A stretch of DNA of 64,000 nucleotides. Source: Bradyrhizobium sp. Tv2a-2. Lineage in GTDB: Bacteria; Pseudomonadota; Alphaproteobacteria; Rhizobiales; Xanthobacteraceae. Position 1 is the first letter of the stretch; every line of letters begins with the position of its first letter. Positions 52,940 through 62,272 of this stretch are shown piece by piece. The position numbers were made by a program, and so were the translations under genes. The notes beneath the pieces are model-generated. The model had not been told where the DNA came from, searched no databases, and was given only the letters and a program-made list of their open reading frames with translations. Location: contig NZ_AXAI01000007.1 in NCBI RefSeq assembly GCF_000472425.1, positions 323,464-387,463 on the forward strand, given 5' to 3'.

Positions 52940-54169
52940 TTATTCGGCCGCCAGCGACTTCTCATTCAGCGGCAGGCCGAGGCGCTCCCACACCTGCAGC
53001 AGGCTTTCGGCAAGCTGATCGATCAGGCCGTCATCGTGATACGGCGAGGGCGTGATGCGCAGGCGCTCAGTGCCCTTGGCTACCGTCGGGTAGTTGATCG
53101 GCTGGATGTAGATGCCGTGCTCATCGAGCAGGATGTCCGAGGCCTGCTTGCAACGCTCGGCGTCGCCGACAAACAGCGGCACGATATGGGTTTCGCTCGA
53201 CATCACCGGCAGCCCCGCGGTGGAGAGGATCGCCTTGACGCGCGCGGCGCGGTCCTGATGGCGCTCGCGCTCCCAGCTGGAGGTCTTCAGATGCCGGATC
53301 GCGGCAGTCGCCGCCGAGCAGATCGAAGGCGGCAGTGCAGTGGTGAAGATGAAGCCGGGCGCATAGGAGCGCACCGCGTCGATGATCTCGCCCTTGGCCG
53401 CGATATAGCCGCCGAGGCAGCCGAAGGCCTTTGCCAGCGTGCCCTCGAGAATGTCGATCCGCTGCATCACGCCGTCGCGTTCGGCAATGCCGCCGCCGCG
53501 TGGACCATACATGCCAACGGCATGGACCTCGTCGACATAGGTCATGGCGCCATAGCGCTCGGCGAGATCACAGATCCTGGCGAGCGGCGCGACGTCGCCG
53601 TCCATCGAATAGAGGCTCTCGCAGGCGATCAGCTTGGGTCGCTTGTCGCCGGCCGCACGCAACAGCTCCTCGAGATGCGCCATGTCGTTGTGTCGGAACA
53701 CGATGCGCTCGCAACCGGACTGCCGGATGCCCTCGATCATGGAATTGTGGTTGAGCGCGTCGGACAGGATCAGGCAGTTCGGGATCAGCTTGCCGATGGT
53801 GGCAATCCCGGTCTGGTTGGAGACATAGCCCGAGGTGAAGAGCAGCGCGGCGTCCTTGCCGTGGAGGTCGGCAAGCTCCGCCTCGAGCTGTACCAGTGGG
53901 TGATGGGTGCCGGCGATGTTGCGGGTGCCGCCGGCGCCGGTGCCGAAGCGCGTCGCGGTCTCGACCATGGCGCCGACCACTTTCGGATGCTGCCCCATGC
54001 CCAAATAATCATTCGAGCACCAGATCACGACATTGCGCGCGCCTTTCGGCGAGTGCCAGATCGCATGGGGAAAACGTCCGGCGATGCGTTCGAGGTCAGC
54101 GAAGACACGGTAGCGCCGTTCATCGTGAAGACGGCCAAGGGCGGCACTGAAATACTGGCTATAGTCCAT
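52940..54169 (-). CDS. hemA: 5-aminolevulinate synthase (C4 pathway)
   Basis: 409 residues. It condenses glycine and succinyl-CoA to 5-aminolevulinate with PLP, the first step of heme synthesis in alphaproteobacteria. The family stretches [47 protein letters not shown] and [25 protein letters not shown] are followed by the PLP-binding [12 protein letters not shown] and the active lysine K247 in [15 protein letters not shown]. The C-terminal [25 protein letters not shown] binds succinyl-CoA. A perfect FNR/FixK box is 143 bases upstream of the start, in line with oxygen control of heme synthesis. Confidence 0.98.
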   Translation of the reverse strand: MDYSQYFSAALGRLHDERRYRVFADLERIAGRFPHAIWHSPKGARNVVIWCSNDYLGMGQHPKVVGAMVETATRFGTGAGGTRNIAGTHHPLVQLEAELADLHGKDAALLFTSGYVSNQTGIATIGKLIPNCLILSDALNHNSMIEGIRQSGCERIVFRHNDMAHLEELLRAAGDKRPKLIACESLYSMDGDVAPLARICDLAERYGAMTYVDEVHAVGMYGPRGGGIAERDGVMQRIDILEGTLAKAFGCLGGYIAAKGEIIDAVRSYAPGFIFTTALPPSICSAATAAIRHLKTSSWERERHQDRAARVKAILSTAGLPVMSSETHIVPLFVGDAERCKQASDILLDEHGIYIQPINYPTVAKGTERLRITPSPYHDDGLIDQLAESLLQVWERLGLPLNEKSLAAE

Positions 54170-54311
54170 CGCAAGACCTGAATTTTAAGCTTGGGAACCA
54201 GACGGCTAGCAAGCCTTTTAGAGCGTTTCCAGTTGCGCTGTCGAGGACCGAATTGTCCAAGCGGCGGCCCCCGTCTGGACGGCATGGATATGAGATGGGG
54301 CGCCGCCCGAG

Positions 54312-54325
54312 TTGATCCGGATCAA
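54312..54325. promoter_or_regulatory. FNR/FixK box upstream of hemA
   Basis: TTGATCCGGATCAA is a perfect palindromic match to the FNR/FixK consensus TTGAT-N4-ATCAA. It lies 143 bases before the hemA start. Oxygen-controlled hemA expression through an FNR-like site is established for Bradyrhizobium japonicum. The box is the only recognised element in the roughly 300-base gap 54170-54472. Confidence 0.85.
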
Positions 54326-54472
54326 GTCGGCGTGAACGGCGTCCTCAACACGGAATCGTCACCTGAGGAGGCCGCCGCGGCCGTCTCGAAGGGCGACGGC
54401 CGGCTGTCGCATCTCCGGCGCTCATCCTTGGAAGGGCGCGCACGTCGGGATGACGGGAAGGTTTCGCGCGCC

Positions 54473-55534
54473 TTACGTGGTCCTGAAGCGCAGGACGCCG
54501 TCCCTTTCCTGCGACGTCAGGCGACCTTCGACCAGCATGTAGTTGACATGGGCGACCAGCTCGCCGGCGGCAAAACCCATCTGGTGCGCGTCCAGCACAT
54601 GCTTGTGGAACACCACCGGCACGAGCTGTGCCGAGGTCTTCGGGTCTTCGCGGCAGGCATCCGCAATCAACTGGCAGCGTTCCTCGTGATGGTCGGCAAG
54701 CTGCTTGATCCGCGTCTTCATGCCGTAGAACGGCACGCCGTGCCCCGGCAACACCATCAGGTCGTAGGGCAGGGTGGTGGTGAGGCTTGCGAGCGACCCC
54801 AGATATTCGCCGAGCGAGTTCTGGTCCGGCTCGACCGCCCAGACGCTGACATTGGGCGAGATCTTGCTCAACACCTGGTCGGCGGAGAAGAACAGCTTGT
54901 CGGCTGCGCAATACAGCATCACCTGATCGAGCGCGTGCCCGCCGCCGGTGATCACCTTGAAGCGACGGCTGCCGATCGTAACCTCGTCGCCATGCGAGAT
55001 GCGCCGGTAGGACGGCGGCAGCACGGAGACGCGCTTCAGATAATCCGAGCCGCGGCCAAGCAGTTGCTCGGTCAGGCTCTCGTCCATGCCGTGGCGGCGG
55101 AAGAACAGGCGCTGCGCATTGCGCCGCTCCTCGGTGCCACGATTCTGGTGATAGACCGATTGCAGGTATTCGACCTGCGACATCTCGAGCGGGCAATTGA
55201 AACGCTCGACGATCCACCCCGCCAGCCCGACATGATCAGGGTGCGAATGGGTGACGATCAGCCGGCTCACCTTCACATGGGAGAGCGGACCTTCGAACAG
55301 CGCGGTCCAGGCGGCGATGGTCTCCTCATTGCCGAAGCCGGAGTCGACCATGGCATAACCGTCGCCGTCGGCGATCAGGTAGATGTTCACATGGTTGAGG
55401 CGGAACGGCAGCTTCAGCCGCACCCAGAGTATGCCCGGCATCACCTCGACGACCTGATCCGGCCCGGGATGAGCCTCCCAGGGGTATCTCAATGCCTCGG
55501 CCGAGGACTGAATCTTGTCGGTCTTCGAATGCAT
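54473..55534 (-). CDS. Metallo-beta-lactamase fold hydrolase
   Basis: 353 residues. The binuclear metal site is present: HSHPDHVGLAG (HxHxDH) following NIYLIADGDGYAMVDSGFG, then GGGHALDQVMLYCAADKLFFSADQVLSKISPN (third His and bridging Asp) and VLPGHGVPFYG (last His). A C-terminal all-helical extension (AGELVAHVNYMLVEGRLTSQERDGVLRFRTT) fits the LACTB2/glyoxalase II-like hydrolases. The substrate is unknown, possibly acyl-CoA or thioester compounds. It is divergent from the hemA promoter region. Confidence 0.9.
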   Translation of the reverse strand: MHSKTDKIQSSAEALRYPWEAHPGPDQVVEVMPGILWVRLKLPFRLNHVNIYLIADGDGYAMVDSGFGNEETIAAWTALFEGPLSHVKVSRLIVTHSHPDHVGLAGWIVERFNCPLEMSQVEYLQSVYHQNRGTEERRNAQRLFFRRHGMDESLTEQLLGRGSDYLKRVSVLPPSYRRISHGDEVTIGSRRFKVITGGGHALDQVMLYCAADKLFFSADQVLSKISPNVSVWAVEPDQNSLGEYLGSLASLTTTLPYDLMVLPGHGVPFYGMKTRIKQLADHHEERCQLIADACREDPKTSAQLVPVVFHKHVLDAHQMGFAAGELVAHVNYMLVEGRLTSQERDGVLRFRTT

Positions 55535-55639
55535 AATTTAAGGACTTAACCGCAACGGTGGCACAGCGCCAGCCGAAAAGGTGGGGCCGTCAGCGGAAAT
55601 TGCCGTTCCGCGCAATATCCTCGGTCATTCCCATGCATG

Positions 55640-55735
55640 GCTGTCATTCCCCGGCTCGCGTTGGTGCAAACTCGGAAGCTCGCGCCAACACCTCGTCATT
55701 CCGGGCTCGACGCTTCGCGCGCCAGGGAATGACGA
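55640..55735. repeat. Intergenic repeat with GTCATTCC/GGAATGAC arms
   Basis: CTGTCATTCCC and GGGAATGACG lie at the outer ends, with an internal CGTCATTCCGGG and the pairing GCTCGCGTTGGTGCAAA / CTCGCGCCAACACC. It lies between the MCP stop and the MBL hydrolase start. Confidence 0.55.
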
Positions 55736-55742
55736 GGGACGT

Positions 55743-57881
55743 TTACGCTGCCCTGATATTGCTCAGGAAGGCGTCGATCTCCGCGCGCAGCGTCTCGGCT
55801 TCGCTGCGCAGTGCTGCGGAGGCATCGAGCACCTGGGTCGCGGCGGCGCCCGCCTCGGCTGAAGCCGTCGAGACGCCGACGATGTTCGAGGAGACCTCGC
55901 TGGTGCCGCCGGCCGCATGCTGGATGTTGCGCGCGATCTCGCGCGTTGCCGCGCCCTGTTCCTCGACCGCTGCCGCAATCGCCGTCGTCACGTTGTCGAT
56001 CTCGCCAATGGTCTCGCCGATCTTGCGGATGGCGCCGACCGTCGACGTCGTCACGGCCTGCATGCTGGCGATCTGGGTGCGGATTTCGTCGGTCGCCTTC
56101 GCGGTCTGGCTCGCGAGATTCTTCACTTCCGAGGCGACCACCGCAAAGCCGCGGCCGGCTTCGCCGGCGCGCGCGGCCTCGATCGTGGCATTGAGCGCGA
56201 GCAAATTGGTCTGCGATGCGATCACCTGGATCAGGTCGACCACCACGCTGATGCGGCTTGCATTGTCGGCAAGGCCCTGCACCGTGGAATCGGTAGCGCC
56301 GGCCTCGTCCACCGCCTTGCGCGCGATCTCGGCCGAGGTCACCACCTGGCGGCTGATCTCGGCAATCGAGGAGGACAATTGCTCTGTGCCGGCCGAAACC
56401 GTCTGCACATTGACGGAGGTCTCTTCGGCAGCGGAGGCCACCGCATTGACCAGCGCGGTGGACTGGTCGGCCGTGTTGGCCATGCTCTGCGCCGTGGTCT
56501 GCATGGAATTGGCGGCGCTTTGCAGATTGTCGAGCGCGGCGCGGACCATGGCCTCGAATTCGGCGATGCGGGCTTCCATGCGCGAGGCGCGCTCCGCCTT
56601 GGCCACGCGATCCATGTCCTGGTCGGCGGACAGCGTGCGCGCTGCGACCATGCTTTCGCGGAACACTTGCAGCGAGCTTGCCATCGACGCGATCTCGTCG
56701 TCCTGGTGGCTCTGATAGATCTCGCTCTCGAGGTCGCCGGCGGAGAGCTGCTGCATCGAGCGCTGCAGGCTGCCGATCCGCCGCAGGATGTTGCGGCCGA
56801 CATAGAGCCAGACGAACAGCACCGATCCGATCAGCGTCGCGATCCCGAGCCCCAGCATCACGGTCGTTGCCAGCGAAATCTCCTCACGCGCCTGGAAGGT
56901 GGCGGCATTGGTCTCCTTCTGCACCCCGTCGACCAGCTGCTGCACGCTGATGCCGAGTCCGACATTGAGCTTGCGGGTCTCCTCCAGCACGGTCTGGCCG
57001 TAATCGTCGGCGTCGAGCTCCTTCTGCCGCACCTTGAATACGCCGGTCTTGCCTTCGCCGAGCGCCAGCAGTTTTTGCGCAGCCTCGCGCAGGCTCTTGG
57101 TGCCGGCATTGTCGGGCAGAAGCTCGAGGTTCGCTTTGACCTTGGCTTGCGTCTCCTTGAAATCCTTCTGGACGGCATCGAGCGCATCGCTGTCATTGGC
57201 CGTCAGCGCGGCCGCCAGATCGGAAGCCGCGAGATTGCCGCTCGCCACGACATTGCCGAGCTGCTCGACGCTGCGCGAGGCGGCGGTGGCGTCGTCGACC
57301 GAGATCTCGGCGGCGCTGAGGATGGCGTTGACCTGGGTCTGCGCATCCAGCATCACCGGGCCGGCGGCGGCCACGAAGGCGGCCTGCGCGGCGCGCAAGG
57401 AGGCGTAGGTCTTGTTGTGCAGGGCACCGGCGTCGAGCCGCTCGCGCGCGGCGGAGCCCAGGCTTGCGATGGCTTCATTGATGTTCTTGACCGTCTCGCG
57501 TAGCGCATCGACGATCGCCTTGTCGGCGCCAAGTTCGATGATCTCGCCGAGCTTGTCCATGGTCAGCTTCTTGATGTCCTCGACCTTGGCGGTGCGCTCC
57601 TTCAGCGCTTCCTCGCTTTGCGAGGCGAGCAGGGCAGGGCCCTGCGCCGCCAGCGTCGCGCTCTGCGCCTGCAGCTGCAGGCTTGCGGAGAGTCTGGGAA
57701 TGTCCCTGCCGGAGAAATCGAGCATGACGCCGCCGAGATGACGGAATACGAAGCCCGCGCCGGCCGAGATGATGATCGCCATTGCAGCGATCACGGCAAA
57801 GGCCGCGAACAGGCTGCCTCTCACTCCAAAACGCGGACGCAAGCGGCCGAAAAACCGGCCAATTCCCAATCGTAACGCCAT
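55743..57881 (-). CDS. Methyl-accepting chemotaxis protein
   Basis: 712 residues from the ATG at 57881; a TTG two codons upstream is possible. The first membrane helix is [25 protein letters not shown] (about 25-50) and the second [23 protein letters not shown] (about 340). Between them is a long helical periplasmic sensor of about 290 residues with no known ligand domain. A HAMP segment ([25 protein letters not shown]) is followed by the signalling hairpin, whose tip reads [41 protein letters not shown]. The ligand is unknown. Nearby chemotaxis genes are absent from the window. Confidence 0.95.
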   Translation of the reverse strand: MALRLGIGRFFGRLRPRFGVRGSLFAAFAVIAAMAIIISAGAGFVFRHLGGVMLDFSGRDIPRLSASLQLQAQSATLAAQGPALLASQSEEALKERTAKVEDIKKLTMDKLGEIIELGADKAIVDALRETVKNINEAIASLGSAARERLDAGALHNKTYASLRAAQAAFVAAAGPVMLDAQTQVNAILSAAEISVDDATAASRSVEQLGNVVASGNLAASDLAAALTANDSDALDAVQKDFKETQAKVKANLELLPDNAGTKSLREAAQKLLALGEGKTGVFKVRQKELDADDYGQTVLEETRKLNVGLGISVQQLVDGVQKETNAATFQAREEISLATTVMLGLGIATLIGSVLFVWLYVGRNILRRIGSLQRSMQQLSAGDLESEIYQSHQDDEIASMASSLQVFRESMVAARTLSADQDMDRVAKAERASRMEARIAEFEAMVRAALDNLQSAANSMQTTAQSMANTADQSTALVNAVASAAEETSVNVQTVSAGTEQLSSSIAEISRQVVTSAEIARKAVDEAGATDSTVQGLADNASRISVVVDLIQVIASQTNLLALNATIEAARAGEAGRGFAVVASEVKNLASQTAKATDEIRTQIASMQAVTTSTVGAIRKIGETIGEIDNVTTAIAAAVEEQGAATREIARNIQHAAGGTSEVSSNIVGVSTASAEAGAAATQVLDASAALRSEAETLRAEIDAFLSNIRAA

Positions 57882-57993
57882 GCCCAATGCCCCGAGCCGC
57901 TACCACAAGACGAAAACGGCCGAAGTATCGTGTTACCCGGTTAAGAAGTTGGGAATTTTAGAACGTTCCGAGCGCCTCCCAAGCAACAAACGC

Positions 57994-58023
57994 AAAAGAG
58001 GCCGGCGTTGAGCCGGCCTCTTT
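57994..58023 (-). terminator. Terminator between MCP and outer-membrane protein genes
   Basis: AAAGAGGCCGGC and GCCGGCCTCTTT form a perfect 12-bp stem around GTTGA, followed on the minus strand by TTTTG. It ends the outer-membrane protein transcript 29 bases after the stop. The symmetrical A/T ends make it usable in both directions. Confidence 0.85.
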
Positions 58024-58051
58024 GTCGAATGCGTTAACGCTTGCTTGCGGC

Positions 58052-58780
58052 TCAGTAGCGAGCTGCGACCGGCGGGCCCCAGTTGAAGCGGTAGTTCACG
58101 CCGGCCGTGACCGTGTGATCGTCGGTGGTGAAGCTGCCGGCCGGCACCAGGCCCGCGGGCGCGATGAAGGTCGCGCTGCCGAAATTGTAGTACTGGTACT
58201 CGGCCTTGGCCGACCAGTTCGGGGCGAACATGTACTCGACGCCGACGCCGACGGTCCAGCCATTGCTGTGGTCGCCATTGGTCGCGAAGGCGACTGGCAC
58301 GCCGCCGAGCGTGACGGTCTCGTTGTTGTCGGAAAAGGCGTAGCCGCCCTTCGCATAGAGCAGGCCCGGACCCCAGGTGTAGCCGACGCGGCCGGTGATC
58401 GAGCCGAGCCCGCGCTGGTTGTTGGTGTAGGCTAAGCCGCCCGGGAACACCGCGCCGACATTGCCCGACAGCCAGGAATACTGGCCTTCGACGCCCGCCA
58501 CGAAGTTCGGCGAAAACTGATAGTCGTAGCCGGCCTGCACGCCGCCCATGAAGCGGCCGTTGGAGTTGTTGCCGGTGGAAAGGCCGGAGAAATTGTTATC
58601 GCTGGAGAACGCGCCGCCGACATGACCGCCGATATAGAAGCCGGTCCAGTTGTAGATCGGCGACGGATACATGGGGCCCTTCTGGTAGTAGGACGGGCTG
58701 CCGCCGAGGTCGGCGGCAAGTGCTGGCGCCGCGGCCGCGATGGAGGCGAGCGCCACAGCTGCGAGGAGGATTTTCTTCAT
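58052..58780 (-). CDS. Outer membrane beta-barrel protein (Omp25/Opa-like porin family)
   Basis: 242 residues with a signal peptide (KKILLAAVALASIAAAAPALA). The mature protein is typical of the rhizobial Omp25/OmpA-like eight-strand barrels: YNWTGFYIGGHVGGAFSSDNNFSG, then GGVQAGYDYQFSPNFVAGVEGQYSWL, GSITGRVGYTWGPGLLYAKGGYAF, GWTVGVGVEYMFAPNWSAKAEYQYYNFG and HTVTAGVNYRFNWG. It sits in the outer membrane. A TTAA-N7-TTAA site lies about 150 bases upstream. Confidence 0.93.
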   Translation of the reverse strand: MKKILLAAVALASIAAAAPALAADLGGSPSYYQKGPMYPSPIYNWTGFYIGGHVGGAFSSDNNFSGLSTGNNSNGRFMGGVQAGYDYQFSPNFVAGVEGQYSWLSGNVGAVFPGGLAYTNNQRGLGSITGRVGYTWGPGLLYAKGGYAFSDNNETVTLGGVPVAFATNGDHSNGWTVGVGVEYMFAPNWSAKAEYQYYNFGSATFIAPAGLVPAGSFTTDDHTVTAGVNYRFNWGPPVAARY

Positions 58781-58931
58781 TGTTGGTCTCCGAACTAATC
58801 ACTGAAGGAGACGCCGTGTCGGGCGCCATCGCTGGAAGCGCCAGATAGACCGTATTTGAATAAAATGCTGTCACTGCCCGAGCACACCGGCTCTCAAAGC
58901 AAGCTATTGGAAATTAAACAATTTCTTGTGA

Positions 58932-58946
58932 TTAACGGAGCCTTAA
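58932..58946. promoter_or_regulatory. CtrA-type box upstream of the outer-membrane protein gene
   Basis: TTAACGGAGCCTTAA fits the CtrA consensus TTAA-N7-TTAA. A third TTAACG begins at 58965, 22 bases on, and a fourth TTAA at 59003. CtrA controls cell-cycle and surface genes in alphaproteobacteria. The site lies 152 bases from the start codon of the Omp gene. Confidence 0.45.
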
Positions 58947-59014
58947 CGAGAGCTGAAGAAAGGCTTAACGCAGCGGGTCTCTTTGCCCCTTGGGACAGCC
59001 GGTTAACACGCGCT

Positions 59015-59332
59015 CTAAGCGAGCCGGCGCCGCACCTCGGCGCGCATGCTGTCGCGGAACTCGGCGCGGCGTGCGGGGCGATCCTTTTCCGGCACGTCCC
59101 AGCGGTCGAACACGTTGAAGTTCTCCAGGATCGGGTAGCGATCGCTCGCCATGGCGAGGATGCGCAACAATTCGCTCGCGGGTCCGCTCGGCCCGCTCAC
59201 CTCCCAGCGCAGGATGGTGTCGGTGCTGCCCGCGGACAGGCCGCAGAGTTTCGCCATGTCGGCAATCGAAAGCTCTCGCCCGATAGCCTCGCTCAGGTCT
59301 TTGCGCAATTGCTTGAGTTCAGATCCCGTCAA
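59015..59332 (-). CDS. Small helix-turn-helix protein
   Basis: 105 residues from a TTG; the in-frame stop just before it excludes earlier starts, and AGGA lies eight bases upstream. The segment KQLRKDLSEAIGRELSIADMAKLCGLSAGSTDTILRWEVSGPSGPASELLRILAMAS has the spacing of an XRE/YdaS-like helix-turn-helix in which a helix pair (SIADMAKLCGLS) is followed by a recognition helix. The C-terminal part (FDRWDVPEKDRPARRAEFRDSMRAEVRRRLA) is highly charged. The inverted repeat at 59342-59382 overlaps its ribosome site, so autoregulation is likely. Confidence 0.75.
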   Translation of the reverse strand: MTGSELKQLRKDLSEAIGRELSIADMAKLCGLSAGSTDTILRWEVSGPSGPASELLRILAMASDRYPILENFNVFDRWDVPEKDRPARRAEFRDSMRAEVRRRLA

Positions 59333-59341
59333 GATTCAAAT

Positions 59342-59382
59342 CCTGTGCACGCGAAATGCTGTCGCCTTATGGCGTGCACAGG
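59342..59382. promoter_or_regulatory. Inverted repeat upstream of the small HTH gene
   Basis: CCTGTGCACGC and GCGTGCACAGG are perfect inverses spaced by 19 bases. Each arm contains GTGCAC, itself a palindrome, and the two cores are 30 bases apart, about three helical turns. The arm nearer the gene reads into AGGA, its ribosome site. This suggests two operators bound on the same face of DNA, or an mRNA hairpin that hides the ribosome site. Confidence 0.65.
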
Positions 59383-59478
59383 TTTGACGATTCGTAAGGC
59401 GAGATCATGAAGCGAGGAACGCGTCAGGCCGCGGGTAGGCGGACGATCCGCGACCGCGCGGGGCCAGCCTGACGGCGT

Positions 59479-60702
59479 CTACTGCGACTTTGCCAGATAC
59501 GGGCAGCCGCCTTCATTGAGCGGCCGGAACGCCTGGTCGCCCGGGACGGTCGCGAGATATTCGTACAGATCCCATTTGCCCTTGGATTCTTCCGGCTTCT
59601 TGATCCGCATCAAATACATGTCGTGCACCATGCGGCCGTCCGCGCGCACCACGCCGCCTTGGGCGAAGAAGTCGTTGACCGGCGTCTTGCGCATCTGTGC
59701 GATGACGGTTTCCGAATCGACCGAGTTGGTCGCCGCCACCGCCTTGAAATAGTGCCGCAACGCCGAGTTGACGCCGGCCTGGTAGGCGGTCGGCATCGCG
59801 CCATGCCGCTTGAAGAATTCCTGCGCGAAGGTGCGCGTCTCCGGCGTGCGGTCCCAATAGAAGGAATCGGTGAACAGCAGATCATGCGCGTGCTGCAGGC
59901 CGAGCGCGGGCACGTCCGTGAGTGTCACCTGAAGTGCAACCACTTGCATGCTTTCGCGGATATTGAACTCGTCAGCCTGGGCGACCGCGTTGCGGAAGTC
60001 CGAACCGGCATTGGCGAGCGCGAGGATTTTTGCGCCGGAGGATTGCGCCTGCAGCAGGAAGGAGGAGAAGTCGGCGGTATCGAACGGGTGCCGGACTGCG
60101 CCCAGCACCTTGCCGCCCGAAGCCGTCACCGCCTTGCTCGCGTCCCGCTCCAGCGCCTGGCCGAAGGCGTAATCCGCGGTGAGGAAGAACCATGGCGTGC
60201 CGCCGCGGGCGACCACGGCCTTGGCGGTCGCGTTCGAGGAGGCGTAGGTGTCGTAGGTCCATTGCACGCTGGTCGGCGAGCATTGCTTGCCCGTGAGATC
60301 CGACGAGCCGGAGCCCGAGATCAGGAACAGCTTCTTGCGCTCGCGCGTCACGGTCTGGATGGCAAGCGCCACCGCCGAATTCACGCCTTCGGCAATCACG
60401 TCGACACCCTTGGTGTCGATCCAGCTGCGCACGATTCCTGCCGCCACATCCGGCTTGTTCTGGTGATCGGCCGAGATGATCTCGATTTTGCGCCCCGCAA
60501 CGGTGTTGCCGATCTCCTCCGCCGCCATTTGCGCCGCGACCACCGAGCCGGTGCCGTTGCCGTCGGCATATTGTCCGCTCATGTCGGTGATGATGCCGAC
60601 GCGCAGCACGCCATCTTCGGCCCGCGCGATGCCTGCCGTGAGCAAGAGAGAAGCGCCGAGCGCGATTAGCAATCTGGATGGCGAAGCTTTGATCTTGATC
60701 AT
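59479..60702 (-). CDS. ABC transporter substrate-binding protein (branched-chain amino acid/aromatic type)
   Basis: 407 residues from MIKIKASPSRLLIALGASLLLTAGIARA, a signal peptide ending in ARA; GGAACCGGAA precedes it. The periplasmic binding type-1 fold is clear: VLRVGIITDMSGQYADGNGTGSVVAAQMAAEEIGN...KIEIISADHQNKPDVAAGIVRSWIDTKGVDVIAEGVNSAVALAIQ. AYQAGVNSALRHYFKA near the C-terminus is typical of the LivJ-like group that includes aromatic-acid binders. No permease or ATPase genes are adjacent, so it is an orphan binding protein. It is divergent from the sirtuin gene. Confidence 0.9.
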   Translation of the reverse strand: MIKIKASPSRLLIALGASLLLTAGIARAEDGVLRVGIITDMSGQYADGNGTGSVVAAQMAAEEIGNTVAGRKIEIISADHQNKPDVAAGIVRSWIDTKGVDVIAEGVNSAVALAIQTVTRERKKLFLISGSGSSDLTGKQCSPTSVQWTYDTYASSNATAKAVVARGGTPWFFLTADYAFGQALERDASKAVTASGGKVLGAVRHPFDTADFSSFLLQAQSSGAKILALANAGSDFRNAVAQADEFNIRESMQVVALQVTLTDVPALGLQHAHDLLFTDSFYWDRTPETRTFAQEFFKRHGAMPTAYQAGVNSALRHYFKAVAATNSVDSETVIAQMRKTPVNDFFAQGGVVRADGRMVHDMYLMRIKKPEESKGKWDLYEYLATVPGDQAFRPLNEGGCPYLAKSQ

Positions 60703-60891
60703 TTCCGGTTCCGAATTTTGAACATCTGGGATGTTCAACTGCAGGAAACGCGTCTCGCGGACAACCGCCGTGCGGACATGGCCCTCTGCAATGATGCAGC
60801 GGGATTTCGCGCGAAGGAATTATGCGGCGCGGGGCTGCCGCGCGTGGCCTCGCCGTTGGCAATCGAGGCCAGGCACACTAAATCCCCGCCC

Positions 60892-61701
60892 ATGAACCGT
60901 AGCGCTCTCCAGGACTTCGTCGATTGTCACCCGCGTCTGTTCGTCTTGACGGGCGCGGGCTGCAGCACGAACTCCGGCATCCCCGATTATCGTGATAGCC
61001 ACGGCAACTGGAAGCGAACGCCGCCAGTCACCTACCAGGCCTTCATGGGCGAGGAGGCGACGCGGCAGCGTTATTGGGCGCGCAGCCTGGTCGGCTGGCG
61101 GCGGTTTGGCCGGGCACAGCCCAACGATGCGCATCGCGCGCTGGCACGGCTGGAGGCGAACGGGCAATGCGAGCTGCTGCTGACCCAGAATGTCGACCGG
61201 CTGCACCAGGCGGCCGGTAGCCGCCAGGTGATCGATCTGCATGGCCGGCTCGATCTCGTCCGCTGCATGGGCTGCGGGGCAAAAATCCCGCGGCAGGAGT
61301 TCCAGCACGAGATGGAGCGCCTCAACGCCGACTGGCTGGCGCTCGACGCGGCCGATGCGCCTGATGGCGATGCCGATCTCGAGGCCGAGGACTTTTCGTC
61401 CTTTGTCGTTCCGTCCTGCGCCGCCTGCGGCGGGCTGCTCAAACCCGACGTGGTCTTCTTCGGCGAAAACGTGCCGCGCGACGTCGTCGGGGCCGCTCAT
61501 GACCGCCTTGAGCACTCCGACGCCATGCTGATCGTCGGTTCCTCGCTGATGGTCTATTCCGGCTTTCGCTTCGTCCGGGCGGCCGCGCAAAGACAGATCC
61601 CTATCGCTGCCATCAATCTCGGCCGCACCCGCGCCGACGATCTGCTCACACTGAAAGTCGAGGATCGCTGCGAAGCGGCGTTAGGTTTCCTGCTGGAGTA
61701 G
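60892..61701 (+). CDS. NAD-dependent protein deacylase (sirtuin)
   Basis: 269 residues from MNRSALQDFVDCHPRLFVLTGAGCSTNSGIPDYRDSHGNWKR, containing the NAD motif GAGxSxxxGIPDYR. The catalytic LLTQNVDRLHQAAGSRQVIDLHGRLDLVRC includes the Q-N-V-D and H of the active site. Four zinc cysteines follow in two pairs (CMGCG and CAACGG), and VIVGSSLMVYSG closes the NAD pocket. It deacetylates lysines with NAD. The insert DAADAPDGDADLEAEDFSSF between the zinc pairs is acidic and longer than in CobB. An upstream ATG-free extension is discounted. Confidence 0.95.
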   Translation: MNRSALQDFVDCHPRLFVLTGAGCSTNSGIPDYRDSHGNWKRTPPVTYQAFMGEEATRQRYWARSLVGWRRFGRAQPNDAHRALARLEANGQCELLLTQNVDRLHQAAGSRQVIDLHGRLDLVRCMGCGAKIPRQEFQHEMERLNADWLALDAADAPDGDADLEAEDFSSFVVPSCAACGGLLKPDVVFFGENVPRDVVGAAHDRLEHSDAMLIVGSSLMVYSGFRFVRAAAQRQIPIAAINLGRTRADDLLTLKVEDRCEAALGFLLE

Positions 61702-61729
61702 AGGTCGCCGGGTGCGGCAGTCGCCGTGA

Positions 61730-62212
61730 TCAGGCTACCGCCGTCAGCCTGCTATCGGCATCCGGGGTTGCGCAGAGCAGGCGCTTGCGAATGGCCTCTT
61801 CGACGAGCGCGAGCGCTTCCTTGGCCTGTCGCGCTTCGGCTTCAGCAACATCGGCGCGAAGCTCTGCAGCCGTCAACTTGTCCTTTTGGGCTTCGATACA
61901 CGACTGTGCTTGCTGAAGGGCTCTGCACGCATCCTGCAACTTATGTTCGGTGGTGATGACGAATTCGCGTTGCGCCCGCTCGGCGGCCTCAGTTCGCATT
62001 TCGGCTAGCCGCAATCTTTCCAGGGCGCTCGTGCAAAGCGACTGCGCGCGTGCTTCGGTTTCGCGCGCGTGCTCCTCCATACTGCGGAAAACATCGGCTG
62101 CCTGATACACCAGATCTAGCGCCGTCGCTCCCTTGTCGGGGGCTGACACTGGGGCAAAGCCCAGGACATTCTCGTCCCTGCCGAAAGACGCTCTGGAATT
62201 ACGCTGGGCCAT
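61730..62212 (-). CDS. Coiled-coil protein of unknown function
   Basis: 160 residues starting MAQRNSRASFGRDENVLGF. After a short variable segment most of the protein is one long, Ala/Glu/Arg-rich helix: LVYQAADVFRSMEEHARETEARAQSLCTSALERLRLAEMRTEAAERAQREF...KLQDACRALQQAQSCIEAQKDKLTAAELRADVAEAEARQAKEALALVEEAIRKRLL. No signal peptide or domain. A CtrA-type box lies about 60 bases upstream of the start. This matches many small alphaproteobacterial coiled-coil proteins of unknown role, perhaps structural or cell-cycle linked. Confidence 0.8.
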   Translation of the reverse strand: MAQRNSRASFGRDENVLGFAPVSAPDKGATALDLVYQAADVFRSMEEHARETEARAQSLCTSALERLRLAEMRTEAAERAQREFVITTEHKLQDACRALQQAQSCIEAQKDKLTAAELRADVAEAEARQAKEALALVEEAIRKRLLCATPDADSRLTAVA

Positions 62213-62272
62213 ATAACTCAAGCCTCGTCGCGAACACATACACACACGCACAGCATCATGAAAAGCTATGGT

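Noticed and set aside
57950..57975. Possible Irr/ICE-type box TTTTAGAACGTTCC upstream of the MCP gene
   Set aside because: Only the left half resembles TTTAGAA-N3-TTCTAAA; the right half does not match, and a chemotaxis receptor is not an expected target.
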